Source of the DNA: Janthinobacterium aquaticum
Lineage (GTDB): Bacteria; Pseudomonadota; Gammaproteobacteria; Burkholderiales; Burkholderiaceae_D
Direction of reading: 5' to 3'
DNA length: 64,000 nucleotides
Assembly (NCBI RefSeq): GCF_009208565.1
Contig: NZ_WFLK01000008.1
Location: 62,001-126,000, forward strand
Every line of letters starts with the position of its first letter. The stretch's first letter is position 1. The notes under the pieces were generated by a model that did not search any database, was not told where the DNA came from, and worked only from the letters and a program-made list of their open reading frames with translations. The translations under genes and the position numbers were made by a program. Below, piece by piece: positions 8,915 to 19,463 of this stretch.

Positions 8915-9187
8915 ATGGCACATAAAAAAGGCGGCGGCACTACGCGAAATGGCCGTGATTCAGAATCAAAACGTCTGGGCGTTAAAGTCTACGGCGGCCA
9001 ATCGATCAATGCAGGCGGCATCATCATTCGTCAACGCGGCACCCCAGTGCGCGCCGGCGAAGGCGTAGGCACCGGCAAAGACCACACTCTGTTCGCGCTG
9101 GTCGCAGGCAAAGTGAAGTTCGTTGTCAAAGGCGCAGGCTCGAAGCAATTCGTGACCGTTGTAGCCAACGAAGCAGTACCAGCGTAA
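8915..9187 (+). CDS. rpmA: 50S ribosomal protein L27
   Basis: 90 residues beginning [19 protein letters not shown], the flexible N-terminal tail that reaches the peptidyl transferase centre, followed by the conserved [16 protein letters not shown] lies 8 bases before the ATG. It follows rplU by 45 bases and is presumably cotranscribed with it. Confidence 0.97.
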   Translation: MAHKKGGGTTRNGRDSESKRLGVKVYGGQSINAGGIIIRQRGTPVRAGEGVGTGKDHTLFALVAGKVKFVVKGAGSKQFVTVVANEAVPA

Positions 9188-9193
9188 TTCAAC

Positions 9194-9211
9194 GCGGAGC
9201 GTGTGCTCCGC
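9194..9211 (+). terminator. Hairpin just after rpmA
   Basis: GCGGAGC-GTGT-GCTCCGC is a perfect 7-bp stem seven bases after the rpmA stop. It has no T tract, so it is more likely an mRNA-stabilising or processing hairpin than a full terminator. Confidence 0.4.
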
Positions 9212-9229
9212 ATTGAACGCATGACGTAA

Positions 9230-10405
<1,176 letters not shown>

Positions 10406-10417
10406 GGCTGTATCCTG

Positions 10418-10840
10418 ATGTCGGATCAGGCGGGCGTTGCCACGCTCTTGCGCAAGCAGCTGTGGCAACGCCGCGTATTGCAATTGATCGCGTATGCTTA
10501 TGGCATGAGTGCGGTCGCCAGCCTGCTGTTCGCCGATGAGATGGCGGCCGGCATGGGCATCTTTCTCAATGGCGTGAACGGCTACAGCCAGTTTTACGCC
10601 AGTCATACCGGCGTCTGGGCCGCTACCGCGGCGCTGGCGCTGTTCGCAGCACGGCAGGGCGAACCGCCCGTCTTCAGCGATATCACTGCATTGTTGGTCC
10701 TGGCGCATCCGGCCGGCCGCCTGTTTGCGGCCATCAGCTTTGGCATGCCCCGGGGTTTTATGTTGTTCCTGTGCGTGATGGAACTGCTGGCAGGGCTGGC
10801 CTTGCTGCTGTTGCGTCCGGCGCGCGGACAGAAACTATAG
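10418..10840 (+). CDS. Small integral membrane protein, DUF4345-like
   Basis: 140 residues with four predicted hydrophobic segments: near residues 20-40, 63-80, 85-105 and 110-133. The segment NGVNGYSQFYASHTGVWAATAALALF resembles the DUF4345 family of small four-helix membrane proteins. No catalytic motif is visible and the function is unknown. It sits between obgE and proB on the same strand, 12 and 15 bases away from them, so it is probably in the same transcription unit. Confidence 0.7.
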   Translation: MSDQAGVATLLRKQLWQRRVLQLIAYAYGMSAVASLLFADEMAAGMGIFLNGVNGYSQFYASHTGVWAATAALALFAARQGEPPVFSDITALLVLAHPAGRLFAAISFGMPRGFMLFLCVMELLAGLALLLLRPARGQKL

Positions 10841-10855
10841 CGAAGAGCGCCGTCC

Positions 10856-11974
10856 ATGAATTCCGTGATTCAAACAGCAAACCGCATCATCATCAAAGTC
10901 GGCTCGTCCCTGGTCACCAATGACGGCCGCGGCCTCGACCATGCCGCCATCGCCCGCTGGGCGGCCCAGATCGCCGGCCTGCGTGCACTGGGCAAGCAGG
11001 TGGTGCTGGTCAGCTCGGGCGCGATTGCCGAAGGCATGCTGCGCCTCGGTTTCGAGCGCCGTCCCACCGATATCCACGAACTGCAGGCTTGCGCCGCAGT
11101 CGGCCAGATGGGCCTGGCGCAGATCTATGAAAGCAGCTTTCGCGCGCACAATCTCGGCACCGCGCAGGTGCTGCTCACGCACGCCGACCTGGCCGACCGC
11201 GAACGCTATCTGAATGCCCGTTCGACCCTGACCACCTTGCTGCGCATGGGCGTGGTACCGATCATTAATGAAAACGATACGGTGGTCACCGACGAGATCA
11301 AGTTCGGCGACAACGACACCCTGGGTGCGCTGGTGGCCAACCTGATCGAAGCCGATGCGCTGGTGATCCTGACCGACCAGCACGGCCTGTTCTCGGCCGA
11401 TCCGCGCAAGGACCCGTCCGCCACCCTGATCACGCACGGTGTAGCCGGCGACCCTGCACTGGAAGCGATGGCCGGCGGCGCCGGCAGCAGCTTGGGCCGT
11501 GGCGGCATGCTGACCAAGATCCTGGCCGCCAGGCGCGCCGCCAAATCGGGCGCCCACACCATCATTGCCTGGGGCCGCGACAGCGACGTATTGAGCCGCC
11601 TGGCGCAAGGCGAAGCGATCGGCACCGAACTGCGCGCGCAGACGGGCCAGCTGACGGCGCGCAAGCAATGGATGGCCGACCATCTGCAGACGGCCGGCGC
11701 GGTGGTGCTCGATGCCGGCGCGGTGCAAAAACTCACGCGCGAAGGCAAGTCGCTGTTGCCGATCGGCGTGACCGCCGTCAACGGTGAGTTTGGCCGCGGC
11801 GCCGTGATTACCTGCATCGATGCTGCCGGCGTGCCGGTGGCGCGCGGCCTGTCGAATTACACCAGCGGCGAAGCGCGCCGCATTATGCGCAAACCTTCAA
11901 CCGAGATCGAAGCGTTGCTGGGATTTGTGGAAGGTCACGAGCTGATTCATCGCGATAATATGGTGTTACTGTAA
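10856..11974 (+). CDS. proB: Glutamate 5-kinase
   Basis: 372 residues. The amino-acid kinase domain (about 1-260) shows [28 protein letters not shown] and [14 protein letters not shown]-terminal PUA domain spans about 280-360 ([30 protein letters not shown]). The enzyme phosphorylates glutamate in the first step of proline synthesis and is normally feedback-inhibited by proline. proA is not adjacent. The gene follows obgE and the small membrane protein, an order common in betaproteobacteria. Confidence 0.96.
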   Translation: MNSVIQTANRIIIKVGSSLVTNDGRGLDHAAIARWAAQIAGLRALGKQVVLVSSGAIAEGMLRLGFERRPTDIHELQACAAVGQMGLAQIYESSFRAHNLGTAQVLLTHADLADRERYLNARSTLTTLLRMGVVPIINENDTVVTDEIKFGDNDTLGALVANLIEADALVILTDQHGLFSADPRKDPSATLITHGVAGDPALEAMAGGAGSSLGRGGMLTKILAARRAAKSGAHTIIAWGRDSDVLSRLAQGEAIGTELRAQTGQLTARKQWMADHLQTAGAVVLDAGAVQKLTREGKSLLPIGVTAVNGEFGRGAVITCIDAAGVPVARGLSNYTSGEARRIMRKPSTEIEALLGFVEGHELIHRDNMVLL

Positions 11975-12013
11975 AAAGGCCTGGCGGGCAATACGTCAAG
12001 TCAGCGCTTATCA

Positions 12014-12060
12014 CGTAGGTCGGATTAGCCGCGTAGCGGCGTAATCCGACAACAATGTTA
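12014..12060. repeat. REP-like palindromic repeat, copy A
   Basis: CGTAGGTCGGATTA-GCCGC-GTA-GCGGC-G-TAATCCGAC forms a nearly perfect 14-bp hairpin (one bulged G) and is followed by AACAATGTTA. The same GTAGGTCGGATTA/TAATCCGAC core recurs at 29081-29180 and 63437-63509. This copy lies between proB and nth, which are convergent. The remaining sequence to 12204 shows no other clear element. Confidence 0.8.
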
Positions 12061-12204
12061 GCAGCAGGGATACTGCCGAGAGTCTGTCTTCGTCGCTGCG
12101 CCTTGCCCTCGACATTTTTCGGGCTCGCTTGGCCCGACAGGCCTATGCGGGCGGCTCGGGCTTTAATCCGGTTTGCAGGTCGGGTAGGGGTGTTACCCGA
12201 AGCA

Positions 12205-12852
12205 TCACGTCAGCGCCGGCGCCGGCGTTTTCTCCTTGTAATCGCACAAATCGGCAATCATGCAGTTCCAGCAGTGCGGCTTGCGCGCCACGCAGGTGTA
12301 GCGGCCATGCAGGATCAGCCAGTGATGTGCGTCGAGCAAAAATTCCTTCGGCACGAATTTAAGCAGCTTTTGCTCGACAATCTCGACATTCTTGCCCGGC
12401 GCCAGGCCGGTGCGGTTGGAGACGCGAAAGATATGCGTGTCGACCGCCATGGTCAGTTCACCAAATGCCGTATTCATCACCACATTGGCCGTCTTGCGGC
12501 CCACGCCGGGCAGCGCTTCGAGCGAGGCGCGGTCGCGCGGTACTTCGCCGCCATGCTGGTCGAGCAGGATCTGGCAGGTGGCAATCACGTTTTTCGCCTT
12601 GGTGCGGTACAGGCCGATTGTGCGGATATAGCTGCTCAGTTCATCAACCCCCAGCGCCAGCATGGCGGCCGGGGTATTGGCCACCGGATAAAGCAGGCGC
12701 GTGGCCTTGTTGACCGACACATCGGTGGCCTGTGCCGACAGCAGCACGGCAATCAACAGCTCGAATGGCGTGGTGTATTCGAGTTCGGTTTTCGGTGACG
12801 GGTTGGCGGCGCGAAACCGCGTGAAAATTTCCAGGCGTTTGGCGTTGTTCAT
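12205..12852 (-). CDS. nth: Endonuclease III
   Basis: 215 residues. The helix-hairpin-helix [12 protein letters not shown] carries the catalytic Lys120, and the VDTHIFRV motif has Asp138. Four cysteines (187, 194, 197, 203) form the C-x6-C-x2-C-x5-C iron-sulfur cluster motif. All positions equal those of the E. coli enzyme. It removes oxidised pyrimidines and cleaves the abasic site by beta-elimination. Its ATG overlaps the TGA of rsxB (ATGA), so the two are translationally coupled. Confidence 0.96.
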   Translation of the reverse strand: MNNAKRLEIFTRFRAANPSPKTELEYTTPFELLIAVLLSAQATDVSVNKATRLLYPVANTPAAMLALGVDELSSYIRTIGLYRTKAKNVIATCQILLDQHGGEVPRDRASLEALPGVGRKTANVVMNTAFGELTMAVDTHIFRVSNRTGLAPGKNVEIVEQKLLKFVPKEFLLDAHHWLILHGRYTCVARKPHCWNCMIADLCDYKEKTPAPALT

Positions 12853-13595
12853 GCGTCTTTTTTCGGTGTCTCAGCAGCGGTAGGGGTCGGATTGGCAGCG
12901 GCGGCCGCCTTGGCGCGTGCGCGCTCCATGGCGGCGGCAATAATGGCGCGCTTGCGCTCTTTCTCGGCCAGCTCTTCGGGCGAGACTGGATTTTCCTGCG
13001 TGACTTCCTGCATTTTCGAGACGGCCTTGGCGGCCAGGCGCGCTTCGTTTTCCTGTGCTTCGCGCTGCAGGCGCGCCGTGCGGAAATCGTGGCGCGCGCG
13101 CGCCGCATCGGCTTCTGGCTGGCTCCAGGCATCCCAGCCGGTGGCCTCGCCGCTGATTGGGTACATCACGATGCAGTCGACCGGGCAGGGCGCCACGCAC
13201 AGGTCGCATCCGGTGCACAGGCTGGTGACAACCGTATGCATCTGCTTGGCCGCACCGACGATGGCGTCGACCGGACAGGCCTGGATGCACAGGGTGCAGC
13301 CGATACACAGGGACTCGTCGATATAGGCAATCGAGCGCGGCCGTTCCAGGCCGTTGACCGGATTGAGTGGAATCACCTTTTTGCCCAGCTTGCCGGCGAG
13401 CAGGACGATGCCTTGTGCGCCGCCGGGCGGGCACTGGTTGATGTCGGCCGTGCCGGCGGCCATCGCCTCGGCATACGGACGGCAGCCGCTGTAGCCGCAT
13501 TTGGTGCATTGGGTTTGCGGCAGCAGGTCTTCGAGCTGGTCGGCCAGCGGTTTATCAAGTGCGGGGGGGGCAGGTTGCGACACGGTGATCTTCAT
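12849..13595 (-). CDS. rsxB: RsxB/RnfB-type electron transport protein, soluble form with C-terminal extension
   Basis: 248 residues. The four-cysteine cluster domain is C30-x2-C-x4-C-x16-C55. Two 4Fe-4S ferredoxin motifs follow (C96/99/102/106 and C126/129/132/136, each ending CPVD). The usual N-terminal membrane anchor of RnfB is absent: only ~20 polar residues precede the first cluster. About 100 residues of alanine-, lysine- and glutamate-rich, probably helical sequence follow the ferredoxin part. No other rnf/rsx genes are nearby. In betaproteobacteria such stand-alone genes are coupled to nth; electron delivery to Nth or another iron-sulfur partner is plausible but unproven. Confidence 0.9.
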   Translation of the reverse strand: MKITVSQPAPPALDKPLADQLEDLLPQTQCTKCGYSGCRPYAEAMAAGTADINQCPPGGAQGIVLLAGKLGKKVIPLNPVNGLERPRSIAYIDESLCIGCTLCIQACPVDAIVGAAKQMHTVVTSLCTGCDLCVAPCPVDCIVMYPISGEATGWDAWSQPEADAARARHDFRTARLQREAQENEARLAAKAVSKMQEVTQENPVSPEELAEKERKRAIIAAAMERARAKAAAAANPTPTAAETPKKDA

Positions 13596-13808
13596 TACGC
13601 TAAAACGCTATTATCGGCCATCTGCGCAGCGCCACAGTAAAAAACCTGTATGCGCTCATGGGCATGGCGTAGTAGACACGGCTGGCGGCCGCCAGCGCCT
13701 GTATATTATTTCCAACAGGAATGCATGGCTTCCAAGAAACAACTTTAAATATTTGTTATTTTATGGGAGCATGATTTCTACCCGTAAAACCGACAGCAGG
13801 AGCAGGCC

Positions 13809-14618
13809 ATGCGTATTCTCCGCACAGTTGGTTTGCCCTTCTGTTTGCTAATCTTGTGCGCTCTGTCGCCAGCGCATGGCGAAGGTGTCGCAGGTGCGCG
13901 GCAGGCCGTGCGTTTGGCCGTCGATGACTGGCCGCCCTTTGTCTCGCACAGCCTGCCTGGTGAAGGCATGTCGGCGTCGCTGGTCAGCGCGATTTACGAG
14001 CGCCTGGGCGAGACGGTGCAATATGATTATTTCCCCTGGAAGCGCACCATGCAGATCGGCCTGGGCAGTCCCCGCTATGCCGGCCTGATGGCAGTCTGGC
14101 GCACGGCGGAACGTGAAAAGCTCTGCCATTTCTCTGTGCCGATTGGCAATACCCATGGCGTGCTGGCCTACCTGAAGGACGATGGCGTGTCGGCTGCCAG
14201 CCTGGCCGACCTGAAAGGCATGCGCATCGGCACCGTGGCCGGCTATTCGAACGGCGAGCAGTTCGACGCCATGGCGGCGCGCGGCGAACTGACGGCCGAA
14301 GAGGGACTGAACGATATGACCAACCTGAAAAAACTGCTGATCGGCCGCTATCGCGCCATCGTGATCGAGCGCCATGTGCTGCAGCATCTGCTGATGGGCA
14401 GCAGTTTCACCCGCGCTGACCGCGAGCGCATCGGCGTCATCGACAAGCTGTTTGCCGAGCGATCCGTGCATGTGTGTTTCCAGCGTAACGACGAAGGCGC
14501 CCGCCAGCAGCGCCGCTTCAACGAGGCGGCGCGCGAGGTCGATACGGTCAGGCTGGTGCGCGAGTACTGGAAGCGGCTCGATCAGAGCCTGGCCGGCACG
14601 CCCGTGCTCATGCCATAA
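13809..14618 (+). CDS. Periplasmic substrate-binding protein, SBP_bac_3 type
   Basis: 269 residues with a signal peptide (LPFCLLILCALSPAHG). The mature part starts RQAVRLAVDDWPPFV and contains the two-lobe binding-protein pattern of family 3 proteins (GMSASLVSAIYERLGETVQYDYFPWKRTMQIG; LADLKGMRIGTVAGYSNGEQFD). No ABC permease or ATPase is next to it. It may be an orphan that feeds another transporter or a sensor. The ligand is unknown; amino acids are typical for the family. Confidence 0.85.
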   Translation: MRILRTVGLPFCLLILCALSPAHGEGVAGARQAVRLAVDDWPPFVSHSLPGEGMSASLVSAIYERLGETVQYDYFPWKRTMQIGLGSPRYAGLMAVWRTAEREKLCHFSVPIGNTHGVLAYLKDDGVSAASLADLKGMRIGTVAGYSNGEQFDAMAARGELTAEEGLNDMTNLKKLLIGRYRAIVIERHVLQHLLMGSSFTRADRERIGVIDKLFAERSVHVCFQRNDEGARQQRRFNEAAREVDTVRLVREYWKRLDQSLAGTPVLMP

Positions 14619-14655
14619 AAAAACGGCACGCGAGCTTGCGCTGGCGTGCCGTTTT
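14617..14655. terminator. Bidirectional terminator
   Basis: ACGGCACGC pairs with GCGTGCCGT across a 12-base loop, with an A run before and a T run after. It lies between convergent genes (binding protein and PHA depolymerase) and can serve both. Confidence 0.9.
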
Positions 14656-14670
14656 TCAGGTAGAGCCGTA

Positions 14671-15891
14671 TCAGGAATGCTTCTGGATAAATTCGCCGAT
14701 TTTCGGGCAGATGATCTCGCGCCAGCGGCGGCCCGAGAAGATGCCGTAGTGGCCGCATTTTGGCGCCACGAAATCCTGTTTCATGTCGGCCGGAATGCTG
14801 CTGCACAGGTCATGCGCGGCCTGGGTCTGGCCGGCGCCGGAGATGTCGTCCAGTTCGCCTTCGACCGTAAACAGCGCAACGTTGGTGATGTCTTGCGGCC
14901 GCACCAGCTGGCCGCCGACGTCCCAAGTGCCCAGCGGCAGGCTGAAGTCCTGGAACACCGTCTTGATCGTTTCCAGGTAGTACTCGGCAGGCATGTCCAG
15001 CACCGCGTTGTACTCGTTGTAGAACTGGCGATGGCCTTCTGCCGGTTCGTCGTCGCCCGTTACCAGGTGCATGTAGAACTCGCGGTGGCTCTGGGCGTGG
15101 CGGCCCGGATTCATGGCGATAAAGCCGGCATGCTGCAGAAAGCCCGGATAGACCTTGCGGCCAAACCCCGGATAGTTGGGCGGCACTGCGTAGATCACGG
15201 TGTTTTCAAACCACGAGAATTTCTTTTCCGTCGCCAGGTTATTGACTTGCGTCGGTGAGCGGCGCGGGTCGATCGGTCCGCCCATCATGGTCATGGTTTT
15301 CGGCATCTGCGGGTCCTTGGCGGTCGCCATCAGCGAGATGGCGGCCAGCACCGGCACAGTGGGCTGGCAGACGGAAATCACATGCAGGTCCGGCGCCAGC
15401 AGGCGGATAAAGTCCTGTACGTAATAAATATAATCGTGCAGATGGAACGGCCCTTCGGTCAGCGGCACCATGCGCGCATCGGTCCAGTCGGTAATATAGA
15501 CATCATGCCCGGCCAGCAGGCCGCGCACGGTGTCGCGCAGCAGGGTCGAGTGGTGGCCGGACAGGGGTGCAACGAGCAGCACTTTGGGCTGTTGCAGATC
15601 GGTGCGGTCTTTTTTAAAGTGGATCAAGCGGCAAAACGGCTTGCTCACGACAACGTGTTCGAGGATGTCGACGCTCTCGCCATTGACGAGAACGGATTTG
15701 ATATCAAATTGTGGTTTTTCGTAGTCTTTGCCAAGGCGGTACATCAGCTCGTAGCCGGCTGCGATGCGTTGCGAAAACGGGGTGTGGGCCAGAGGGGAAA
15801 CCGGGTTGGTAAATAACTTGGAGGACATGTCTGCCCATTGCATCACCGGAGTGAGGAAGGAGCGTTGCAGTTCGTGCAGTTGGTAAAGCAT
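14671..15891 (-). CDS. phaZ: Intracellular polyhydroxyalkanoate depolymerase
   Basis: 406 residues from ATG 15891 (MLYQLHELQRSFLTP). I prefer this start because it has AAGGA 8 bases upstream and matches the usual family N terminus; the in-frame ATG at 15933 adds 14 residues. An alpha/beta-hydrolase fold is visible (KVLLVAPLSGHHSTLLRDTVRGLL; VYITDW). The nucleophile is a cysteine in VISVCQPTVP (Cys175), as in Ralstonia PhaZ1-type enzymes, which mobilise stored PHB granules. A PHA-system protein gene lies near at 18599. Confidence 0.92.
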   Translation of the reverse strand: MLYQLHELQRSFLTPVMQWADMSSKLFTNPVSPLAHTPFSQRIAAGYELMYRLGKDYEKPQFDIKSVLVNGESVDILEHVVVSKPFCRLIHFKKDRTDLQQPKVLLVAPLSGHHSTLLRDTVRGLLAGHDVYITDWTDARMVPLTEGPFHLHDYIYYVQDFIRLLAPDLHVISVCQPTVPVLAAISLMATAKDPQMPKTMTMMGGPIDPRRSPTQVNNLATEKKFSWFENTVIYAVPPNYPGFGRKVYPGFLQHAGFIAMNPGRHAQSHREFYMHLVTGDDEPAEGHRQFYNEYNAVLDMPAEYYLETIKTVFQDFSLPLGTWDVGGQLVRPQDITNVALFTVEGELDDISGAGQTQAAHDLCSSIPADMKQDFVAPKCGHYGIFSGRRWREIICPKIGEFIQKHS

Positions 15892-16085
15892 ATTGAGTCC
15901 TTGTTCAAGTCCTTGTTTATTTCCAAGTGCCATTTATCGGCTCAAATATCATAATCCAATTCTGGGCCAGTTGTTGAGGACAAACTGTGCTTTACCGCGC
16001 CTAAGGCCACACTTTGCGGCGTTTTTTCATTTACGCCACACTCGTGATCAAGCCGGCAAACATGTCAGAACGACCCGCCAGGCGT

Positions 16086-16115
16086 AAAAAAAAGCAGCGT
16101 TGCCGCTGCTTTTTC
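16086..16115 (-). terminator. Rho-independent terminator after fdxA
   Basis: AAAAAGCAGCG-GCAA-CGCTGCTTTTTTTT when read on the minus strand: a GC-rich stem and a long T run 20-50 bases past the fdxA stop. Confidence 0.85.
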
Positions 16116-16134
16116 ATGTGCCTTGCCGATACGC

Positions 16135-16458
16135 TCAGCGAATCAGCATGTGCAGTTTGTCCTTGACGTCCTTGAGCTCTTCGGCTTCCGGCAGCGCAGG
16201 CTTGGTCTTGGTAATCGACGGCCAGTTGCGCGCCAGATCGACGTTAATCTTGATAAAGGCCTGCTGGTCGCCCGGCACGTCTTCTTCCGCGAAAATCGCG
16301 TTCACCGGGCACTCGGCCACGCATACTGCGCAGTCAATACATTCGTCCGGATCGATCGCCAGGAAGTTCGGGCCTTCTCTGAAACAATCTACCGGGCAGA
16401 CATCGACGCAGTCCGTATAACGACAGGCGATGCAGGATTCGGTGACAACGTGGGTCAT
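16135..16458 (-). CDS. fdxA: 7Fe ferredoxin (FdxA type)
   Basis: 107 residues. Cysteines 9, 17 and 50 fit a [3Fe-4S] cluster and 21, 40, 43 and 46 a [4Fe-4S] cluster, as in Azotobacter FdI-type ferredoxins. The sequence starts [26 protein letters not shown] and ends with the usual charged tail. AGGA lies 7 bases before the ATG. It is a soluble low-potential electron carrier. No redox partner gene is adjacent. Confidence 0.95.
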   Translation of the reverse strand: MTHVVTESCIACRYTDCVDVCPVDCFREGPNFLAIDPDECIDCAVCVAECPVNAIFAEEDVPGDQQAFIKINVDLARNWPSITKTKPALPEAEELKDVKDKLHMLIR

Positions 16459-16691
16459 AACAGTCCTATCAATTTGGAGGGGAGGTGCTGTAGCGCCTGC
16501 AGGAACGTCGTCGGCGCGTACTAAAGCAAAGCATGGTATTTTAAGCCAATTCGCTATTTCTCACAAATCGCGCTTATATACAATACATATAAGCAAATTC
16601 ATTTTTTGGCGACGGCAGGGGATCAATCGGCCAGCGCTTGATCCCGGTCAAATCAGCGGGGAAGGCGGCTGGCCGCTGGACGGCGTGCGTT

Positions 16692-16979
16692 TCAGCCCTG
16701 CTGGCGCAGGTGCGCGACCAGCGCCTGCCATGGTGCGCTGGCGGCGCTGCCGTCTTCGATAAAGGTCATGCTGCTGCGCCCTTCGGGCGATTCGACCACG
16801 ATCTGCCAGCGGCGCAGATCGGCGCCGACCGGCTGCACGCTTTCCTGCAGCTGCGCAAAAAGGCCGGCGTGCGCCAGCGCCGCTTCCACGGCGCGGCCTT
16901 GCGGGTGCACTTGAGTATCGATCTCGTAATGTTCGCTCAGGCCGGCGAAGCCGCCGCTGCTGGTGGCGCTTATCTTCAT
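16692..16979 (-). CDS. Emfourin-like protease inhibitor
   Basis: 95 residues from ATG 16979. The start MKISATSSGGFAGLSEHYEID matches the signature N terminus of emfourin (protealysin inhibitor) proteins, which carry a SGGFAG loop. It begins 4 bases after the stop of the M4-type metallopeptidase gene and on the same strand. Emfourin is encoded next to protealysin in Serratia and blocks it tightly, so the same protease/inhibitor relation is inferred here. No signal peptide is visible, which fits a cytoplasmic inhibitor. Confidence 0.8.
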   Translation of the reverse strand: MKISATSSGGFAGLSEHYEIDTQVHPQGRAVEAALAHAGLFAQLQESVQPVGADLRRWQIVVESPEGRSSMTFIEDGSAASAPWQALVAHLRQQG

Positions 16980-16983
16980 GCTC

Positions 16984-18411
16984 TTATGCACCCTGGTCGC
17001 TCTGCTGCCCTGCCGGGTGGCCGTACGAGCGGCACCAAGCCGCCAGCGCGGCGCGCTCGGCGTCGAGGGCCTCGTCCGAGTCGCTGTATTCGGCATGGTT
17101 CATGGTGCCGCAGCAGGCGCGCCGATCCTGTACGGCGCCGTCGGCATCGGTGGTGTCCGCGGCAAAGCCGTTTTCCTCGTCGGCCGCCTGGTCCAGCGCC
17201 TGGCCCAGTACTTCGCGCACGGTAAAGCTGGCGCGGATAAAGTCCAGGTAGTCGGTTTTGCCGTCGGCCTCGGCCAGCGCCAGCATATGATTGGCCACGT
17301 GGGCATAGGTGGCGGCGCGCGCCGGTGACGCCAGCAGCGAGCGCAGCACCAGGCTGCACAGGTAGTCGCCGCAATGGAGCAGCACGGCTGCATCATCCTG
17401 CAACTGCGGCTGGCGCTCGTACTCGAAGATATCGGCCAGGATATCGTAGACGGCGCCGGTAAACACCTGCGAGATGGCGTGCACCTCGGTGCCCGCTTCG
17501 GACAGCTTGATATTGTTGTCGGCATTGCGCAGGCCGTTGGGCCGGCCCAGCGCCAGGCCGAATTGTTCTGCCAGGTCGGCCAGGAAGGTCTTGTCGTGCA
17601 GATCGGCCTTGGTTTGCGTAATGACCGCTTCAACCTGGTCCAGTTGCGACAGCGCCAGGAAAATGGCGGTCAGGTCGCCAAACGATTCATGCAGGCCACC
17701 CGTTTGCGGCGGATTGTTGTTGAGCAGCCAGTCCGGTTTCAGGCCGTCAAGCACGGCGTGGCCTGTTTCATGAGCAACGATGTCGAGCGAGCGGCAGGTA
17801 TAGACGCGTTCGGTGGCGCCGCTGGGAATAAAGTGACCGAACTTGAGCGCCTTGTCATTGCGGCTGTAATAGGCGTTCATGACATTGGGCAGACCGTGGG
17901 GAAACACATGCAGCGGCGCGGTATTGCTGGCGCTGTTCCATTGCCACGGCAGCGGTGGCGCCGTGTCTGCGTTGGCCAGTGCGCGCTGGAACATGGTCAG
18001 CGTCATGCGCACGATGGCAAAGGTGTGCACCGCATCGAACTGGTCGGTGTTGGGCGAGACGATAAAGTCGCCAAACGCATTCGGGCTGACCTGGGCAATG
18101 CCGGGCACGCCAAAGGTGATGCGCGCGTCGCGCGGGCCCTGCAGGATCAGGCCGGGCAAAAAGGCTTTGCGCGTGCCCACTTCGCTGACGGACGGGTCCT
18201 GTTTCCATACCAGCACGCGCGCGCCCACGGGAATGGCGTTGCTGCGCTGCGCTGCTCCCTGGTTCAGGCGCGGGGTGCCAGGCTGCAAGGTCAGCTGCGC
18301 CTGTTTGCGATGCTGGCGGTAAGGCGCCGACGGCGTCGGCACATAGCCGACGGGCAACGATACGCATTGCGTCAGCACGGCTTCGACCGGCACGATCACT
18401 TTTTGATCCAT
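16984..18411 (-). CDS. M4-type (gluzincin) metallopeptidase, protealysin-related
   Basis: 475 residues from ATG 18411, chosen because GGAGAG lies 6 bases upstream; the frame also extends further upstream without a better start. The zinc motif is HETGH at 214-218 (in VAHETGHAVLDG), the third zinc ligand is Glu242 in GGLHESFGD, and a thermolysin-like catalytic His311 lies in EVHAISQVFTGAVYDIL. No signal peptide is visible. The protein is longer than protealysin (~340 residues), with ~200 residues before the zinc site and an acidic C-terminal tail. It is paired with an emfourin-like inhibitor gene 4 bases downstream. Substrates are unknown. Confidence 0.82.
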   Translation of the reverse strand: MDQKVIVPVEAVLTQCVSLPVGYVPTPSAPYRQHRKQAQLTLQPGTPRLNQGAAQRSNAIPVGARVLVWKQDPSVSEVGTRKAFLPGLILQGPRDARITFGVPGIAQVSPNAFGDFIVSPNTDQFDAVHTFAIVRMTLTMFQRALANADTAPPLPWQWNSASNTAPLHVFPHGLPNVMNAYYSRNDKALKFGHFIPSGATERVYTCRSLDIVAHETGHAVLDGLKPDWLLNNNPPQTGGLHESFGDLTAIFLALSQLDQVEAVITQTKADLHDKTFLADLAEQFGLALGRPNGLRNADNNIKLSEAGTEVHAISQVFTGAVYDILADIFEYERQPQLQDDAAVLLHCGDYLCSLVLRSLLASPARAATYAHVANHMLALAEADGKTDYLDFIRASFTVREVLGQALDQAADEENGFAADTTDADGAVQDRRACCGTMNHAEYSDSDEALDAERAALAAWCRSYGHPAGQQSDQGA

Positions 18412-18598
18412 GGCAACTCTCCTCGGTATGGGTGGGAGCTGATATGGTGCCGCGCCGCACAGTGCATGCCTTTGCGCTGGCACAAACGATGGCGGGGCAG
18501 CGGGGAGTGTCTTCGGGGCAAGTGGCGGAGTCATGGCTGCGCCGTGACTGTTATCATGTCGGCCTGGCAGTACCCGTTTTTAATAAAAGGATGGTTTG

Positions 18599-18883
18599 AT
18601 GGCGGATATAAATATAGTTCAGCAACATCAGCTGACAGCAGAAAAAGCGCGCGCGGCGGCGCAGCAGGTGGCCGACAAGCTGGCACAGGAATATGACCTG
18701 GCCTGCGCCTGGGATGGCGATGTGTTGCGTTTCGAGCGCAGCGGCGTCGACGGCAGCCTGACCTTGCAGAAAGAGCAGGCGCAGCTGAACCTGAAACTGG
18801 GCTTTATGCTCAGTGCGTTTGCGCCCATGATCGAAGGCAAAATTGCTGAAAAAATGCGCAAGGTCTTTACTGAACCAGCTTGA
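18599..18883 (+). CDS. Polyhydroxyalkanoic acid system family protein
   Basis: 94 residues. The sequence MADINIVQQHQLTAEKARAAAQQVADKLAQEYDLACAW...GSLTLQKEQAQLNLKLGFMLSAFAPMIEGKIAEKM matches the PHA granule-associated/regulatory family (PHA_gran_rgn). AAAGGA lies 8 bases before the ATG, favouring this start over the TTG just upstream. It may bind PHA granules or membranes. Confidence 0.85.
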   Translation: MADINIVQQHQLTAEKARAAAQQVADKLAQEYDLACAWDGDVLRFERSGVDGSLTLQKEQAQLNLKLGFMLSAFAPMIEGKIAEKMRKVFTEPA

Positions 18884-19463
18884 ATCGTTCACTGATTCCG
18901 GGCAATTTTGTATCGGGCGAGCAACACTGTTCGCCCACGGTTTTCCCCGCTCTCCCGCCTGTTCCTCCCTCCATTGCGTGCGCTGCCGCACATTGCTAGC
19001 ATATTTCAATTTGGAAAGCTATTGGACTTTTGCATCTTTTTGCGCTATACTTGACGCATATTTACAACAACAGTCTCTTGCAACAAAGCCTGCCAAGCAG
19101 TAGTTTTTCATCGTTCTGCACGCTGGCTTTCCACTGTTTTCAGTGGCGCATCATCCTTGAGCCCTGCGCTCACATCCGGTAATTTTTTGAGCGGCGTTAG
19201 TCCGTTCAATTATATTTGGTGCCATGTAATTGCCTGGCATCGGCGGCGTTAAAAGTCCTGTACCCAGCCTCTTTTACTCCGCACTCGGCACCCTGGTACA
19301 GCTGACGGCTGTTTCCGGCTCTACGTGTCATCCCCTTTCCAGTCGCTGGCCGGCGCTTTGCGCCGCTGTATTGCTGACGGTCAGGGGTTCGCTGATTCCT
19401 GCTGCAGGCAAACATGCCTGCCGGGATTCAATCCATTCGTCAAAATCGAGGGAGAACCACAAC
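18884..19463. other. 580-base intergenic region and long proV leader
   Basis: A weak terminator-like hairpin (GGGCGA...TCGCCC, 18915-18936) follows the PHA protein. The promoter at 19022-19051 leaves a leader of about 400 bases before proV. Within it TGCCA...TGGCA (about 19220-19239) can pair. I recognise no known riboswitch fold. No convincing gene is present. Confidence 0.5.
19022..19051 (+). promoter_or_regulatory. Candidate sigma-70 promoter of the proVWX operon
   Basis: TTGGAC (19022-19027), 18 bases, TATACT (19046-19051). It lies about 412 bases before the proV start, and the surrounding DNA is A+T rich compared with the genes. Confidence 0.5.

Noticed and set aside
12055-12798. Plus-strand open frame across nth
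   Set aside because: nth on the minus strand has all catalytic and cluster residues at the E. coli positions; the plus frame has no family features.
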